Part shown: positions 19,767 to 29,391 of the stretch, in pieces | Layout of the letters: every line of letters starts with the position of its first letter | How positions within the stretch are numbered: the first letter of the stretch is position 1 | From: Pyropia yezoensis | Taxonomy: Eukaryota > Rhodophyta > Bangiophyceae > Bangiales > Bangiaceae | DNA: 64,000 nt | NCBI GenBank assembly: GCA_009829735.1 | Contig: CM020618.1 | Coordinates: 17,593,346-17,657,345 of the forward strand | Direction of reading: 5' to 3' | Program-made: the position numbers and the translations under genes | The notes under the pieces: generated by a model | Database searches by the model: none | Seen by the model: only the letters and a program-made list of their open reading frames with translations | What the model was told of the DNA's origin: nothing

Positions 19767-21402
19767 AGAAACAGAGGATGCAGCACATGCGCATATACTG
19801 TACATAGTGGTGGATATCGCACGGTGTGCCGGAGGTGGGATCGCGCACGCTGCCTACAAAGGCGACAGCGCCGTGCCATAACTGTGCGTCTACAGAAAAA
19901 TTTCTAATCCAGGACTGCCTCACTCCTCTTAATTATCCTCGCAAATGCTTCTCCATATTGGGCGAGGTACATTCACTCTCGCTAAGGCCGGCCCTCGTGC
20001 GATGTGCGGCTCGATTATGTGATGGGGGTCATATAACTGAGCCGCATATGACCGCGTACGCTCTGTACATCCTTGTCGGCAGACTCTATCGCGTAGCAGC
20101 ACGCTACTATGCCGATCATTGTGCCCTCTCTCGACTCCCCTTCCGTGATCGAAGTCTCCACGATGCATGAGCACACATCCTGGAGAAGGTCGTTCTCCTG
20201 TATTCATTGCGGCAGTGGCCTGGCATGGTCGACGTTGCTCATGCTCACCTGGTCGCGTCGTTACTGCTGACATGCCATCAGTTTCGAGCCGTAAAGCAGC
20301 AGTCGTTTTGACCAAGCATGTGAAAACTGTTCAATGTTTTTGCAGCCGGCAAAATTCGGGGCTTAAGTACTGATACAGCTCTGGCCGTTGTGATAATTCA
20401 TTGATGATTTTATAATTTATCTTTGAGATTAAACTGTCGACCCCTCATCCCTGCTCCTCGAGAGCAAGCCATGGAACGAGATTGTTTTTTTTATACGAGA
20501 AGTATAGAATCTAAAGAACATTTTCCAGTGTAGAAAGTTATTGACGCTTTTGCTTTCTTTGGAGAACGGAACAAAAGTGCTGACGATTTAGAGAACAGAC
20601 GGGGCTACTTCATATAGTTATATTACACGGCGGTTTCGGTGGGCAGAGTCACCGTACTGATCTGTCTTTAGCACGCGGGCCAGCGAGCGTGAGTCACAGA
20701 AGCGGCGCCTGCTCGGTCATTTGGCGCCCATCGTTGTGCAGGCCCACGCGCCCTTAGCGACAATCACATGATGTGAAGCAGTACGAAAACAAGCAAGACG
20801 TCGCACGAGCACAGTGGCGGCCCGTACTACCCAGTCAGCGCAATGAGTTTGTACAAGGTAAATACCTCCTGCTGACGGTAATGCAGGGCATGCCGTTCAA
20901 AAGTTCTCTGCCCTGTCGTTGGTCTTGATCTGGCTCCTGCTCACCAAGGCGGGGGGAGAGATCGCGGAGCGGCCGCTACCCCCAGTGCGATTGGGGATGG
21001 TGAGGCCCTTGCTGGGGTCGGTGGTACCACGGGGGCCGTCCTGGGCCTGCCAAGCTCCTTGAGAGCCGCCAGCCGGGTGGCTGATTGTCGAGGTTGGGGT
21101 GAGGCAGCCGTGGTTCATCCTGTCGTCGTTGGTGGTTTAGCTGATGCTGGCGGACGTGACGACCAGGACGGCGACGGCAATGCGCAGACGCCAGGTCACT
21201 CGAATGTCTTTGCTAATCGCTGACCTGTTGCAGTCGCGTTCCGAACCAGGTGACTTTAGAACGCGCATTTCTCAAAGCAGGCTATCGCGGCTGGGACAAG
21301 CTTCACGAAAATGAAAATTCTATCATCACCCGCCACATATGTACTAAAGCTCCCTACATTGACTTGTGGTGTGCTGTGAAGGGGAATTCGCTTGCCGTTA
21401 GT
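19767..21402. other. Unassigned intergenic DNA
   Basis: AT-richer around 20380-20640, GC-richer around 20900-21200. Short frames only, none recognised. No clear RNA gene or repeat apart from the CCGCCACATATGT motif near 21333, which recurs near 63327 and, reversed, near 62473. Confidence 0.4.
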
Positions 21403-21665
21403 TGACACAGGCGCAAGTGTGGTTGGTAAATGCTCCAACTGTCGATGCCATGTCGGATGGCACCAAAGCTGCTGGCCTCAGCTCATGCACGGGGGGCCAG
21501 CGCGACGCGGCGTGCGAATTCCGTTTTTCAATCAAAACCGGAATTTGCCCTCTGCACCGCGGTGCGTGTCGGTCCAAGACGCCGCTTTCTGTGCGAATGC
21601 TTTCTGAATATCGTATCTGTCCGTGGCCACTCCAAAATCAGCCGCCACACGACGCCGCTAGTGGG
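21403..21665 (+). repeat. 366-bp tandem repeat, left partial unit
   Basis: Matches 51623-51885 closely. It begins in the middle of the unit and ends at GTGGG, where E3 is inserted. It contains the imperfect hairpin GAATTCCG...CGGAATTT (about 21517-21545), also present in the other units. Confidence 0.85.
21661..21665. repeat. Target-site duplication of E3 (left)
   Basis: GTGGG, identical to 51514-51518 after the other LTR. Confidence 0.85.
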
Positions 21666-22133
21666 TGTGGCAGTATTGACCCCCAGGTATGGGGGCATCA
21701 CGTGCCATGCAAGGGGCGGCAGGCCATTAGCCTGACCCGTTCCTCCCCCTGCATTTGGGTCCATATTCCCTAAGTTTGGGATAGTTAGCTTAGTAGTAAA
21801 TCCAACTTGGATTTGAGGGTTTTCTGCATTTATCGTCTTGAATTCTCGTGTGGCCCGGTGGGCAGGTGCTGGGCTGGGAGATTCTGAGTGGCGAGATTCT
21901 GAGGGGACCCTGGGGGGATAGGGGAGGGACAGCGGGGCTTGGCCTTGCTTCCCCGTCCCGACCAAGAAACTGTTGGACCACACACCACCTTCTTGTTTGT
22001 CAGTGGGGGGTTTGCCCCAAAACATGGACAGGGTGTGTGCGACTTGCACTTCTTCCGGTTCCCCCGACACGGGAGGCAGCCCTTGTACACCGCCCCAACT
22101 TGGGTGTCGCGTGTGCGAGAGGTTTTTGCCACA
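21666..22133 (+). repeat. E3 5' LTR
   Basis: 468 bp with 7-bp inverted ends TGTGGCA/TGCCACA. Unrelated in sequence to the E1/E2 LTR. Contains a short hairpin CCCCCAGGTATGGGGG near the start. Partner: 51044-51513. Confidence 0.93.
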
Positions 22134-22135
22134 TT

Positions 22136-22153
22136 TGGTGGAGCAGCAGGGGA
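22136..22153 (+). promoter_or_regulatory. Primer-binding site of E3
   Basis: TGGTGGAGCAGCAGGGGA, two bases after the LTR, identical to the primer-binding sites of E1 and E2 although the LTRs are unrelated. Confidence 0.8.
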
Positions 22154-22252
22154 CAGAGGTAAACTTTACTTCCGGGTGCACCCGGGTGTAGGGAGCCCTC
22201 TGTCTAAGAGGAACGGTGGACGTGGACCGTGTCATACGGATCGTTAGCCAAC

Positions 22253-23603
22253 ATGGCTAGTTCGGACCCCCCGTCGTCTGGGGAGTACACGGGTGACGCA
22301 CGTACTTCAATGCCTTCGAATACTGGTGAGACACTGGTAGGTTTACCTGGGGTCGCAGAGGGACTGGAGGTCCCACAAGCCAGCAGGACTGGAAGTATGG
22401 GCGGGCAGCAGGCCACCCCGACTTAGTCGGGAGTTCATTCGGGTGACACTTCTGATGTGGGTGGGCCGAAGTCTGGCCACCGTGTGGTATACTCAACGGG
22501 AACGTCCCAAGGTGAGAGGACTGTCCCCGCGGGTTCCACCCGGGTTGGAGCCAACTTTGGCATAGAGCCGTCGCCAACTAGGCTTTCGGAGGACGGCGGA
22601 CCTCCGTTGGTCGGCGATGGGCTCGCGCCCATGCCCCCGGTTGAGACCCCTGAGGATCGTGGTTACCCCTCAGGTGGACTCCCGGAGGCGGACCGAGACT
22701 CAACTGGAGTCGATAATCCACTCCTCGCGGAAACTGTCCGTCGAGAGGCGACCAATGTGTTACGGCAGACTTTGCCGGACCTGGTGGTCACGATGACGAA
22801 TACTATTCTGAATCAGATTGTGGCGAGTTTGCCAGATGGCCTTAATGTCCAGACCGGATTGGGGCTTTCGAGCCCATAGGCGCAGGGGGAATCCCTCCTC
22901 ACGCCTACCTCGGGTCGCCCCGAACAGGGGGCGACCCCTGTGACTCCCAACGAGGGAGCCACACCATTCTCGGTGGGGCGTACGCCCTTCACGGGGGAGT
23001 TTCCCTCGGAAACGCCAGCGGCTACACCAAGCTCGCCGCGACAGATTTGTGGAGGGACTCCATTGGTCAGTCCGGATGGAGACCCGGGAGCATAACACTG
23101 CCCGGGCGACCCTGGCCGAGTTGGCTAGGTTCGCCTACCGCAGAGGTGAGGCCTACCGCAAGTTGCGGGAGGAACAACGCCAGGAGCGTCAGGCCGAGTT
23201 GGCCAAGGAACGCGAGGAGGCGCGCCAGGCCAGAGAGCTGAGAGAGGCACGCCGAATCCGCAAGCAAAGGGTAGTAGCTGCCGTGGGAACTTCCCAGGGT
23301 ACCTCTTCGTCTTCCCCAGTCGGGAAGACCCCTCCGGGAACTGACAACCGGTGTTGGAACTGCAACTCCGATGGACACTGGGCATATGATTGCCCCAAGT
23401 TGAGTAAACGCATCCAACAACTTGTTGAGAATGCGAGTAAGAAGTCGGCTACGAACGATGTACGTTCGGGCCGCGAGGGTGGACCTCGACCGGTAGTGGC
23501 GGTCGCCACACCCTCGGCGGGGGGGGCGGACACGTCGTCCTCGGGCTCGTCGTCCTCCCCTTCACCCTCGGATTCAGACGCCAAGTCGGCGGGAAACGAA
23601 TGA
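22253..23603 (+). pseudogene. gag: E3 Gag, two TAG codons and a frame break
   Basis: Frame from ATG 22253 runs through TAG at 22424-22426 and TAG at 22877-22879. The part with the nucleic-acid-binding knuckle lies in another frame from about 23049 (first sense codon GTG). It contains a charged helical stretch (REEQRQERQAELAKEREEAR) and the CCHC motif CWNCNSDGHWAYDC (about 23352-23393), then a Ser/Asp-rich tail ending GNE. The total length, about 450 codons, is well below the 727 of E2, so part of the capsid region is probably deleted. The final TGA overlaps the ATG of the protease frame (ATGA). Confidence 0.85.
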
Positions 23604-24118
23604 CCGTTGGAGCTGGCCGTCCTAAGCTCACAACGGCAGCCTCGGCCAAGTGGGTCAAGAGGACGAACCAACCCTGCCGGATACTGCGGCGACCTAAGGG
23701 AGTCCGCCGACCTCGGGTAGAACTCCCCAAGAACATAAACCCACGTCGGGTCATCGCGGTGCTGACGGGTGAGAACTTCCAGGTGGCGGGACGGGTGCAA
23801 CTAGCCCCCGGCCGTGCCTGCTGTGCCCGTATCGTACTTGATACCGGGTCAGGAGCCTCCTTGATACGCAAGTCGCTATTACCAAAGGAGATGAAGCTCC
23901 AACGCTGCAAGCCTACAGCTGACCATCTGATCAACATCAATGGTGGGGTACTTCCCATCGTTGGTGCCGTGACCCTACCAACTAGGTTGGGAACCCATGA
24001 GGTCGACGTGACCTATGGAGTAGTCGAGAATATATCGGTACCGCTGCTTCTGGGTACCCCTTATGTTGTAACCCAAGTGCCTTTGATATGTGGCCCTGAG
24101 TATTGGGTCAAGTTGTGA
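23600..24118 (+). CDS. E3 aspartic protease domain (start of Pol)
   Basis: 172 codons beginning at an ATG that overlaps the gag stop (ATGA at 23600-23603). The active-site motif VLDTGSGASLIRK identifies a retropepsin-type aspartic protease that would process Gag and Pol. In E1/E2 this domain is fused to RT in one frame; here a TGA at 24116-24118 ends it while the RT frame begins upstream at about 24103, so one base has been gained or lost around 24103-24118. It could alternatively be a programmed shift, but the decay of the rest of E3 makes a mutation more likely. Confidence 0.8.
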   Translation: MTVGAGRPKLTTAASAKWVKRTNQPCRILRRPKGVRRPRVELPKNINPRRVIAVLTGENFQVAGRVQLAPGRACCARIVLDTGSGASLIRKSLLPKEMKLQRCKPTADHLININGGVLPIVGAVTLPTRLGTHEVDVTYGVVENISVPLLLGTPYVVTQVPLICGPEYWVKL

Positions 24119-26127
24119 ATGGGGAGACCATCCCCATCCTTGGTAAAGGAAAGTCTGTGGCTTCTGTGACAGTCTCACAGTCGAAGCCTGTTTGCTCTGT
24201 GATAGAAGGGTTTATTGCTACCCTGCGTTTAGCCCGTAAAGTCACGTTGCCCCCCAACTCGGTGGCGCACGTTGACGTTGTAACTGATTATACGGGGAAC
24301 GGGTTGGTGCATCCTCACCCCCGTCTTGCTCGCAAGCACCAAGTGCATGTTGCCCTTGGCACGATGGACTCCAAAGCCGGGGTCCCGTGGAGGATCCAGA
24401 TTCTGAATCTGAGCTCGTCGCCCAAGTACTTCAAGTCGGGAGCCAAGTTCGGCTATATCGACCAACATGAGGGACCTGTAGTAGCGGTCACCCTCAATGC
24501 GGGCGCGAGTAGCGACCCGAAGCCCGGAAAGGGGAAGCACCAAGCCAAGTCGGCCGCCTCTCCTCGGCCCCATGTGAACATGGAGAAGGTTCCACCCAGG
24601 TTGAGGGTTCAAGTTGAACGCCTCTTGGACCAATATCACAAGTTGTGGGATGGTCAATTGGGACTCATGAGAGCCACCCAACACCGGATCGAGTTGAATC
24701 CCGGTGCACCCCCTATACGCCAACAACCATATAGGGGAGGGCCCCGTTCAAGGGCCCTCGTTAAGGAGCAAGTCGCTCGCATGGAGGCCCTCGATGTGAT
24801 TGAGGCCAGCAACGCCGAGTGGGCGAGTCCGGTGGTTATCGTCCCCAAAGTTGATGGGACCCCACGGTTCTGTATCGACTACCGTAAGCTCAATGAGAGC
24901 ACGGTGAAGGACAGTTATCCCCTACCTAGGATGGACGACTGTCTGGACTCTCTGGGGGAGGCAAACGTGTTCTCTACCCTAGACTGTAACGCGGGGTACT
25001 GGCAAATTCCCATTGCCCCGGAAGACAGGCATAAAACTACATTTACCTGTCACTGTGGTACCTACCAAAGCAAGCGACTATTGTTCGGACTGTGCAACGC
25101 GCCGGCAACTTTCCAGCGCGCTATGGACATGATTCTGGCCGGAGTACGGTGGCAGATCTGTCTCGTGTACCTAGACGATATCGTTGTGTTCTCCCGAAGT
25201 CCGGAGGAACACATTGGCCATCTTGGCCAGGTGTTCAAGCTACTTGCTGACGCCGGTGTGTCACTGAAGGCGAGTATGTGCAACTTCTTCACTCAAGAGG
25301 TGGAATACTTGGGACATGTTGTCCGTCCGGGGCGCCTCAGTGTCAACGAGAAGAACTTGAGAGCCATTCGTAAGCCTCAGTACCCCCGGACCCAGACCCA
25401 CATGAGGAGCTTCCTCGGGATGTGTAACGTGTACCGACGTTTCACCAAGGGCTTCGACAAGGTGGCGAAGCCGCTGAATGAGCTAGTTAGCTCAACGCTA
25501 CCGAAGCATCTGCCTCCCCCAAGTCGGGTGGAGCAGGAATCCTTTGAGACTCTTCGGGACCTTCTGCTGAAGCCCCCTATCTTGGCTATTCCCAGGTTGG
25601 GAGGCCACTACATCCTGGATGTGGACGCAAGCTACGACCAACTTGGTTGTGTGTTGCTTCAGCAGCATCCGCCGGACAAGGAGTACTTGCCGGTGGGATA
25701 CTTCAGCAAAGGGCTGAACTCGGCTGAGAAGAACTACGGAGTCACCGAGTTGGAAGGAATCGCAGTGGTGTGGGCGGTGACGTCACTTCGTCACTACCTA
25801 TAGGGTGAGAAGTTCCTCATCCTCTGTGACCACCGCGCGTTGCAGTTCATCTTCAAGACGGATTGCACGAACACTCGTCTCAACCGGTGGAGGGTGCGAC
25901 TGGCACCCTTCGGCTTTGATACTGAGTACCGACCTGGCAGGCAACATGCCCTTGCCGACGGCCTTTCTCGGGTACCTACCGAGGGGCTGGACACTAACTC
26001 AGTCGATGAGGACATCCCCATCGTGGGGGTAGTCACGCGCTCGGGTCAGGCGTTGGACCCCGAGGCGCCAGGGAACAAGAAGTACTTGCCCCTGTCTCTA
26101 GACGAGGTGGTGAAGGCCCAGGCCTAG
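24103..26127 (+). pseudogene. E3 reverse transcriptase-RNase H with internal TAG
   Basis: Recognised by ATQHRIELNPGAPP, FCIDYRKLN, YLDDIVVFSR and a second conserved block, FLGMCNVYRRF. The frame is open to TAG 25801-25803, which falls inside RNase H where E1/E2 have Glu (RPYLEG). It then continues in the same frame through the RNase H motifs (LILCDHRAL, ALADGLSR) to a second TAG at 26125-26127. This domain copies the RNA genome into DNA and removes the template. It is a different lineage from E1/E2, judged by clear protein divergence, but has the same domain order. Confidence 0.88.
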
Positions 26128-27585
26128 GACCCCTTCTGCAAGTCGCAGAGGGATACGCTGGATACGGTGGCGGAGACGCGGTTCTTCATCGGAGACGATG
26201 GCCTCCTCTTGAGGAGGGGGGTATTCCAGGGGACCGAACAACTTGTCATCCCCGCATCCCTCAAGGACAGTATTCCTGAGAGGGAGCATAAATCTCCCAC
26301 AGGTGGACACCTGGGGTCTAGTAAACTCTACCAGTCCCTGAGGACCCTGTACTACTGGCCGCCCGTGGTGGTGGACATCTATAGTTGGGTGGCTGCCTGC
26401 ACAAGTTGTGCGCAGAACCGTCTGATGGAACGGCGGCCTACTACGGCTATGTTACTGTTCCCGGCCAAGGAGCCCTTTGCCGCGCTGGCAATGGACATCC
26501 TTGGGCCACTGCCAGTGACCGAGGAGGGCAACCAGTACCTCCTGGTCATCTGCGATCGCTTCACGAAACTTACGCGAGCGATCCCTCTGGCAGAGATCAC
26601 GGCCATGTCGGTCGTGTCAGCCTTCCTAGATCACTGGGTTGCCGCGTATGGCATCCCGGACAGTACACTATCAGACAATGGACCGCAATTTGCGTCCGTA
26701 CTGTTTCAGGGAGTGCTGGATATGTTGGGGGTTAAGGCAAACTATGCCACCCCCTACCACCCACAAACTAATGGGCAGGTGGAGCGCTTCAACAAAACTA
26801 TTGTTCGGCAGCTGCGCCACTATGTGAGTGAGCACGTAAAAACGTGGGACCAATACATTTCTATTCTTTTGACTGCCTACAATTCGCAGGTTCACTCATC
26901 CACCGGGGAAGTACCCCTCGCTTTTGTGACCCCCCGTCGCGTGCGGTCTATCGCCCTGCGGCGGCCGCTCCATACTAGAGAGGATGGTGGCAGTACGCCT
27001 ACTCCTACTGAGAGTCAGGCGGAGCTCGCTGCTAGGCTTGAACAACTCATCCCTAAAGTAAGGGCTGAGATGGACAAAGCGCAAAAGCGCTACAAGCGTA
27101 CTTTTGACAAAAAGGTGCGCAATGCTAAGCATGTCCTCGAGCAGGGTGACTGGGTACTGGCTCACTCACACACCACAACTGGGGGTAAGTTGCTATTCCA
27201 GACGAAGGGGCCGTACCAGGTCCTTCGTACTGATGGGCGGCGCTTTACCATCGAAAGTGACGATGGGGTCCGCACAGTAAACGGACAGGACGTGGTCAAA
27301 GTTGCACCACCGCCTGCAGACGACCCAGCTTGGTCGCGTGCGCTGGAAGCGTGGCGCCTGCCCTCACTGCCTGCGGCCAAACATGGCCCGCAGGAGTGCG
27401 TGTTCGATGTGTTCATCGACCACGGATGGGATGAGGACACTAACCGCCTCATGTTGAGGGGGCGTTGGTTCGGCTATAAGGCCAAGGATGATACGTGGGA
27501 ATATGTGGAGGACCTTCCCGCTGAGAAGGTCCGGGCATACTGTGCCCGGAATGATATAGACCCAAACAGCCCCCCCTCAACGTGA
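26128..27585 (+). CDS. E3 integrase with chromodomain-like tail
   Basis: Same frame as the RT part after the TAG at 26125. H/C zinc finger (EREHKSPTGGH ... CTSCAQ), DDE core with AMDILGPLP, TLSDNGPQF and GQVERFNK (all three acidic residues present), then a C-terminal region ending in a chromodomain-like fold (VFDVFIDHG, RGRWFGYKAKDDTWEYVEDL). Terminal stop TGA at 27583-27585, 111 bp before the end of the convergent antisense ORF. No internal ATG marks a start, so it would normally be part of Pol. Confidence 0.88.
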   Translation, partial: DPFCKSQRDTLDTVAETRFFIGDDGLLLRRGVFQGTEQLVIPASLKDSIPEREHKSPTGGHLGSSKLYQSLRTLYYWPPVVVDIYSWVAACTSCAQNRLMERRPTTAMLLFPAKEPFAALAMDILGPLPVTEEGNQYLLVICDRFTKLTRAIPLAEITAMSVVSAFLDHWVAAYGIPDSTLSDNGPQFASVLFQGVLDMLGVKANYATPYHPQTNGQVERFNKTIVRQLRHYVSEHVKTWDQYISILLTAYNSQVHSSTGEVPLAFVTPRRVRSIALRRPLHTREDGGSTPTPTESQAELAARLEQLIPKVRAEMDKAQKRYKRTFDKKVRNAKHVLEQGDWVLAHSHTTTGGKLLFQTKGPYQVLRTDGRRFTIESDDGVRTVNGQDVVKVAPPPADDPAWSRALEAWRLPSLPAAKHGPQECVFDVFIDHGWDEDTNRLMLRGRWFGYKAKDDTWEYVEDLPAEKVRAYCARNDIDPNSPPST

Positions 27586-27696
27586 GGGAAGGCCGAGTAA
27601 CAGTGCCCGGAGAGTGCTTCAAGTCGAAGTGGTACGCAAAGTAACTTTTAACTACAGCCCTAACCCTCACACTCTCACAACGAAGGCAGCTGCCAA

Positions 27697-28444
27697 CTAG
27701 GCATGCATGCTAGACTCTCCAACCCCACGGCCCTCGCCCTCACGTGGAGGCGAGCGGCGAGACCCACGCCGATAACGTTCCCCACCAGTCGGCGGGGCCG
27801 GCGGCTCCAAGTCGGAACCGTCGCGCCCCTCACGGTCGCGCAAGTGGCGACGACCGCGGCTACCCTTCTGCTTGGTCTTGCGCGCAAGTTGGCGACGCAG
27901 ACGCCGGACCGACTCCGACTCTGACGGGGTAGAGGACTCCAAGACGGAATAAGACAACTCATCCTCCGATACGGAGGGAGAGCGCCGCGAGAGTCGGCGA
28001 CGACGGCGAGGAGGCGAGTATTCCCGGCTCGCCCGACGTTTGCCACGCCCAAGTGAGGCTGGCTGGGGCACAATAGCCCCGATGAGAGCCAACTCGGCCG
28101 TCATAAACCCCGCCACCGACTCGCGGTCGCCACCGCAGTACGAACGCGCTCCTCAAGTTGAGGAGTCTCGGAAACTTGAAGGGATGCGGTTGACGCGGCC
28201 AACCAGGAAATGGTGCGCACCAACGTGGTGATCATCATCTCTGAGGTCAGAGGCGTGGCCGGTAACACCAACTGGGGATAAACCGTCAGAACGGTGGCCC
28301 CCAAGTTGGGGGACACCGGAGTGGACGACTCAACGGCCACGTTTATCGGGATGTCCCCGTGCGGCTGGTGGGGGACAGGAGGCAGCGGAGGGGCACGCCG
28401 AGGTGGCGGTGCCCGAGTGTAACTGCGACCCCTGCTCGGGGCCC
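27697..28444 (-). pseudogene. E3 antisense ORF, C-terminal part (Arg/Ser-rich)
   Basis: Continuation, across the E2 insertion, of the minus-strand ORF beginning at 50707. The first frame (28444 down to the TGA at 28101) is rich in Pro, Val and Thr. A frame change around the CCCC run at 28108-28111 leads into a second frame (to TAG 27697-27699) that is rich in Arg/Ser pairs (RREYSPP-like, RRLSRRSPSVSE). This basic tail has no counterpart in E1/E2. RS-type tails often bind RNA or splicing factors, but nothing more can be claimed here. Confidence 0.7.
28440..28444. repeat. Target-site duplication of E2 (left)
   Basis: GGCCC, repeated at 49515-49519. One matching pair flanks the whole 28445-49514 interval, which supports a single insertion. 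Confidence 0.88.
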
Positions 28445-28807
28445 TGTAGCACAATAGGAATCCGTCGCACGTCCACTCTCAGGGAACACTCACCAAGGGG
28501 GATCGGCACCGACGTCACCGGGAGGCCAAGGTTGCTGTCCTTGGAGCGCAAGCCACGGGACCAAGATGGGAGCCCAAATGGGAGGGGTTTGTTGTTCTAC
28601 CTTGGCCGGCGGTGGATTCGCCACCGGCCCCCTCGTTATAAACCCTCGGAGACACTACTAACTACCCTCCACCCCAAGATGCAAGTCCCTCTGGTCATAC
28701 GTAACTTATAGATACCGTGGCCAGTACGAACTATCAAATTGAAAGTTAAGGGTTAGAAGTAGCCCCCCTGATATTAGGGTCACAATACGGACAACCATAT
28801 TGCTACA
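28445..28807 (-). repeat. E2 3' LTR (left copy)
   Basis: 363 bp, TGTAGCA...TGCTACA. Carries TATAAA on the plus strand at 28637-28642, aimed at the antisense ORF as in E1. Two differences from 49152-49514. Confidence 0.95.
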
Positions 28808-28821
28808 TATCCCCCCCTTAG
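28808..28821 (-). promoter_or_regulatory. Polypurine tract of E2
   Basis: Element-strand purine run (TAAGGGGGGGATA) abutting the 3' LTR, as at 4067-4080 in E1. Confidence 0.75.
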
Positions 28822-29391
28822 ATTCGGCCCGTCCTCGGGTCGAGTTGCATTCGGGGTACCGAATGTAAGTGGGTCGCGTGACCGTTTACCCGTCGGGTGG
28901 GGCTTTGCGCCCCGTCGCGACAGACACCCCTTTTCGAGGTTGTCTCAGGGGGGTGCCCCCCTTTGCGTGGTACACACACACGATCCGTTTTCCGGACCGT
29001 TAAATTCCCGATGCGGGTTGCTGTTCACGCCCCCCCTTTCCGAGGGGTGGTGCAAGCGGATCCGCCACCAGGTGCCTGGTGGTAGGGGGGCCCCTCTCGT
29101 GTGGACGATTGAGTGGGGGGCGGGGGCTGCGCGCGTTGCGTGGGGGCGGTTGGGGGTGACCCCCCTTACTTACCCCGTGTGTGGGTGTGGCCCCGTCCCG
29201 CCCATGTGCCTGGGTGGAGCGCGGTCGTAGCCCCGTGGGGCGCGGGTCGACCCGCGTGCCTGCGGCGCTTCTCGTGGCCGTTTGTGGTCATAAGCGCGGG
29301 TGTCCGCGCTTCCCTGGCTCGTCCCGGTTATCCCACCGTACCGGGTTGTAGCCGTCGACGGCTTGTGGGCGCGGGGGACTCCGCACCCGTT
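28822..29391 (+). other. Leader of the E2 antisense ORF
   Basis: Counterpart of 4081-4652. GC-rich with conserved short hairpins; no separate gene seen. The part from 28994 on is repeated from 39241. Confidence 0.5.
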
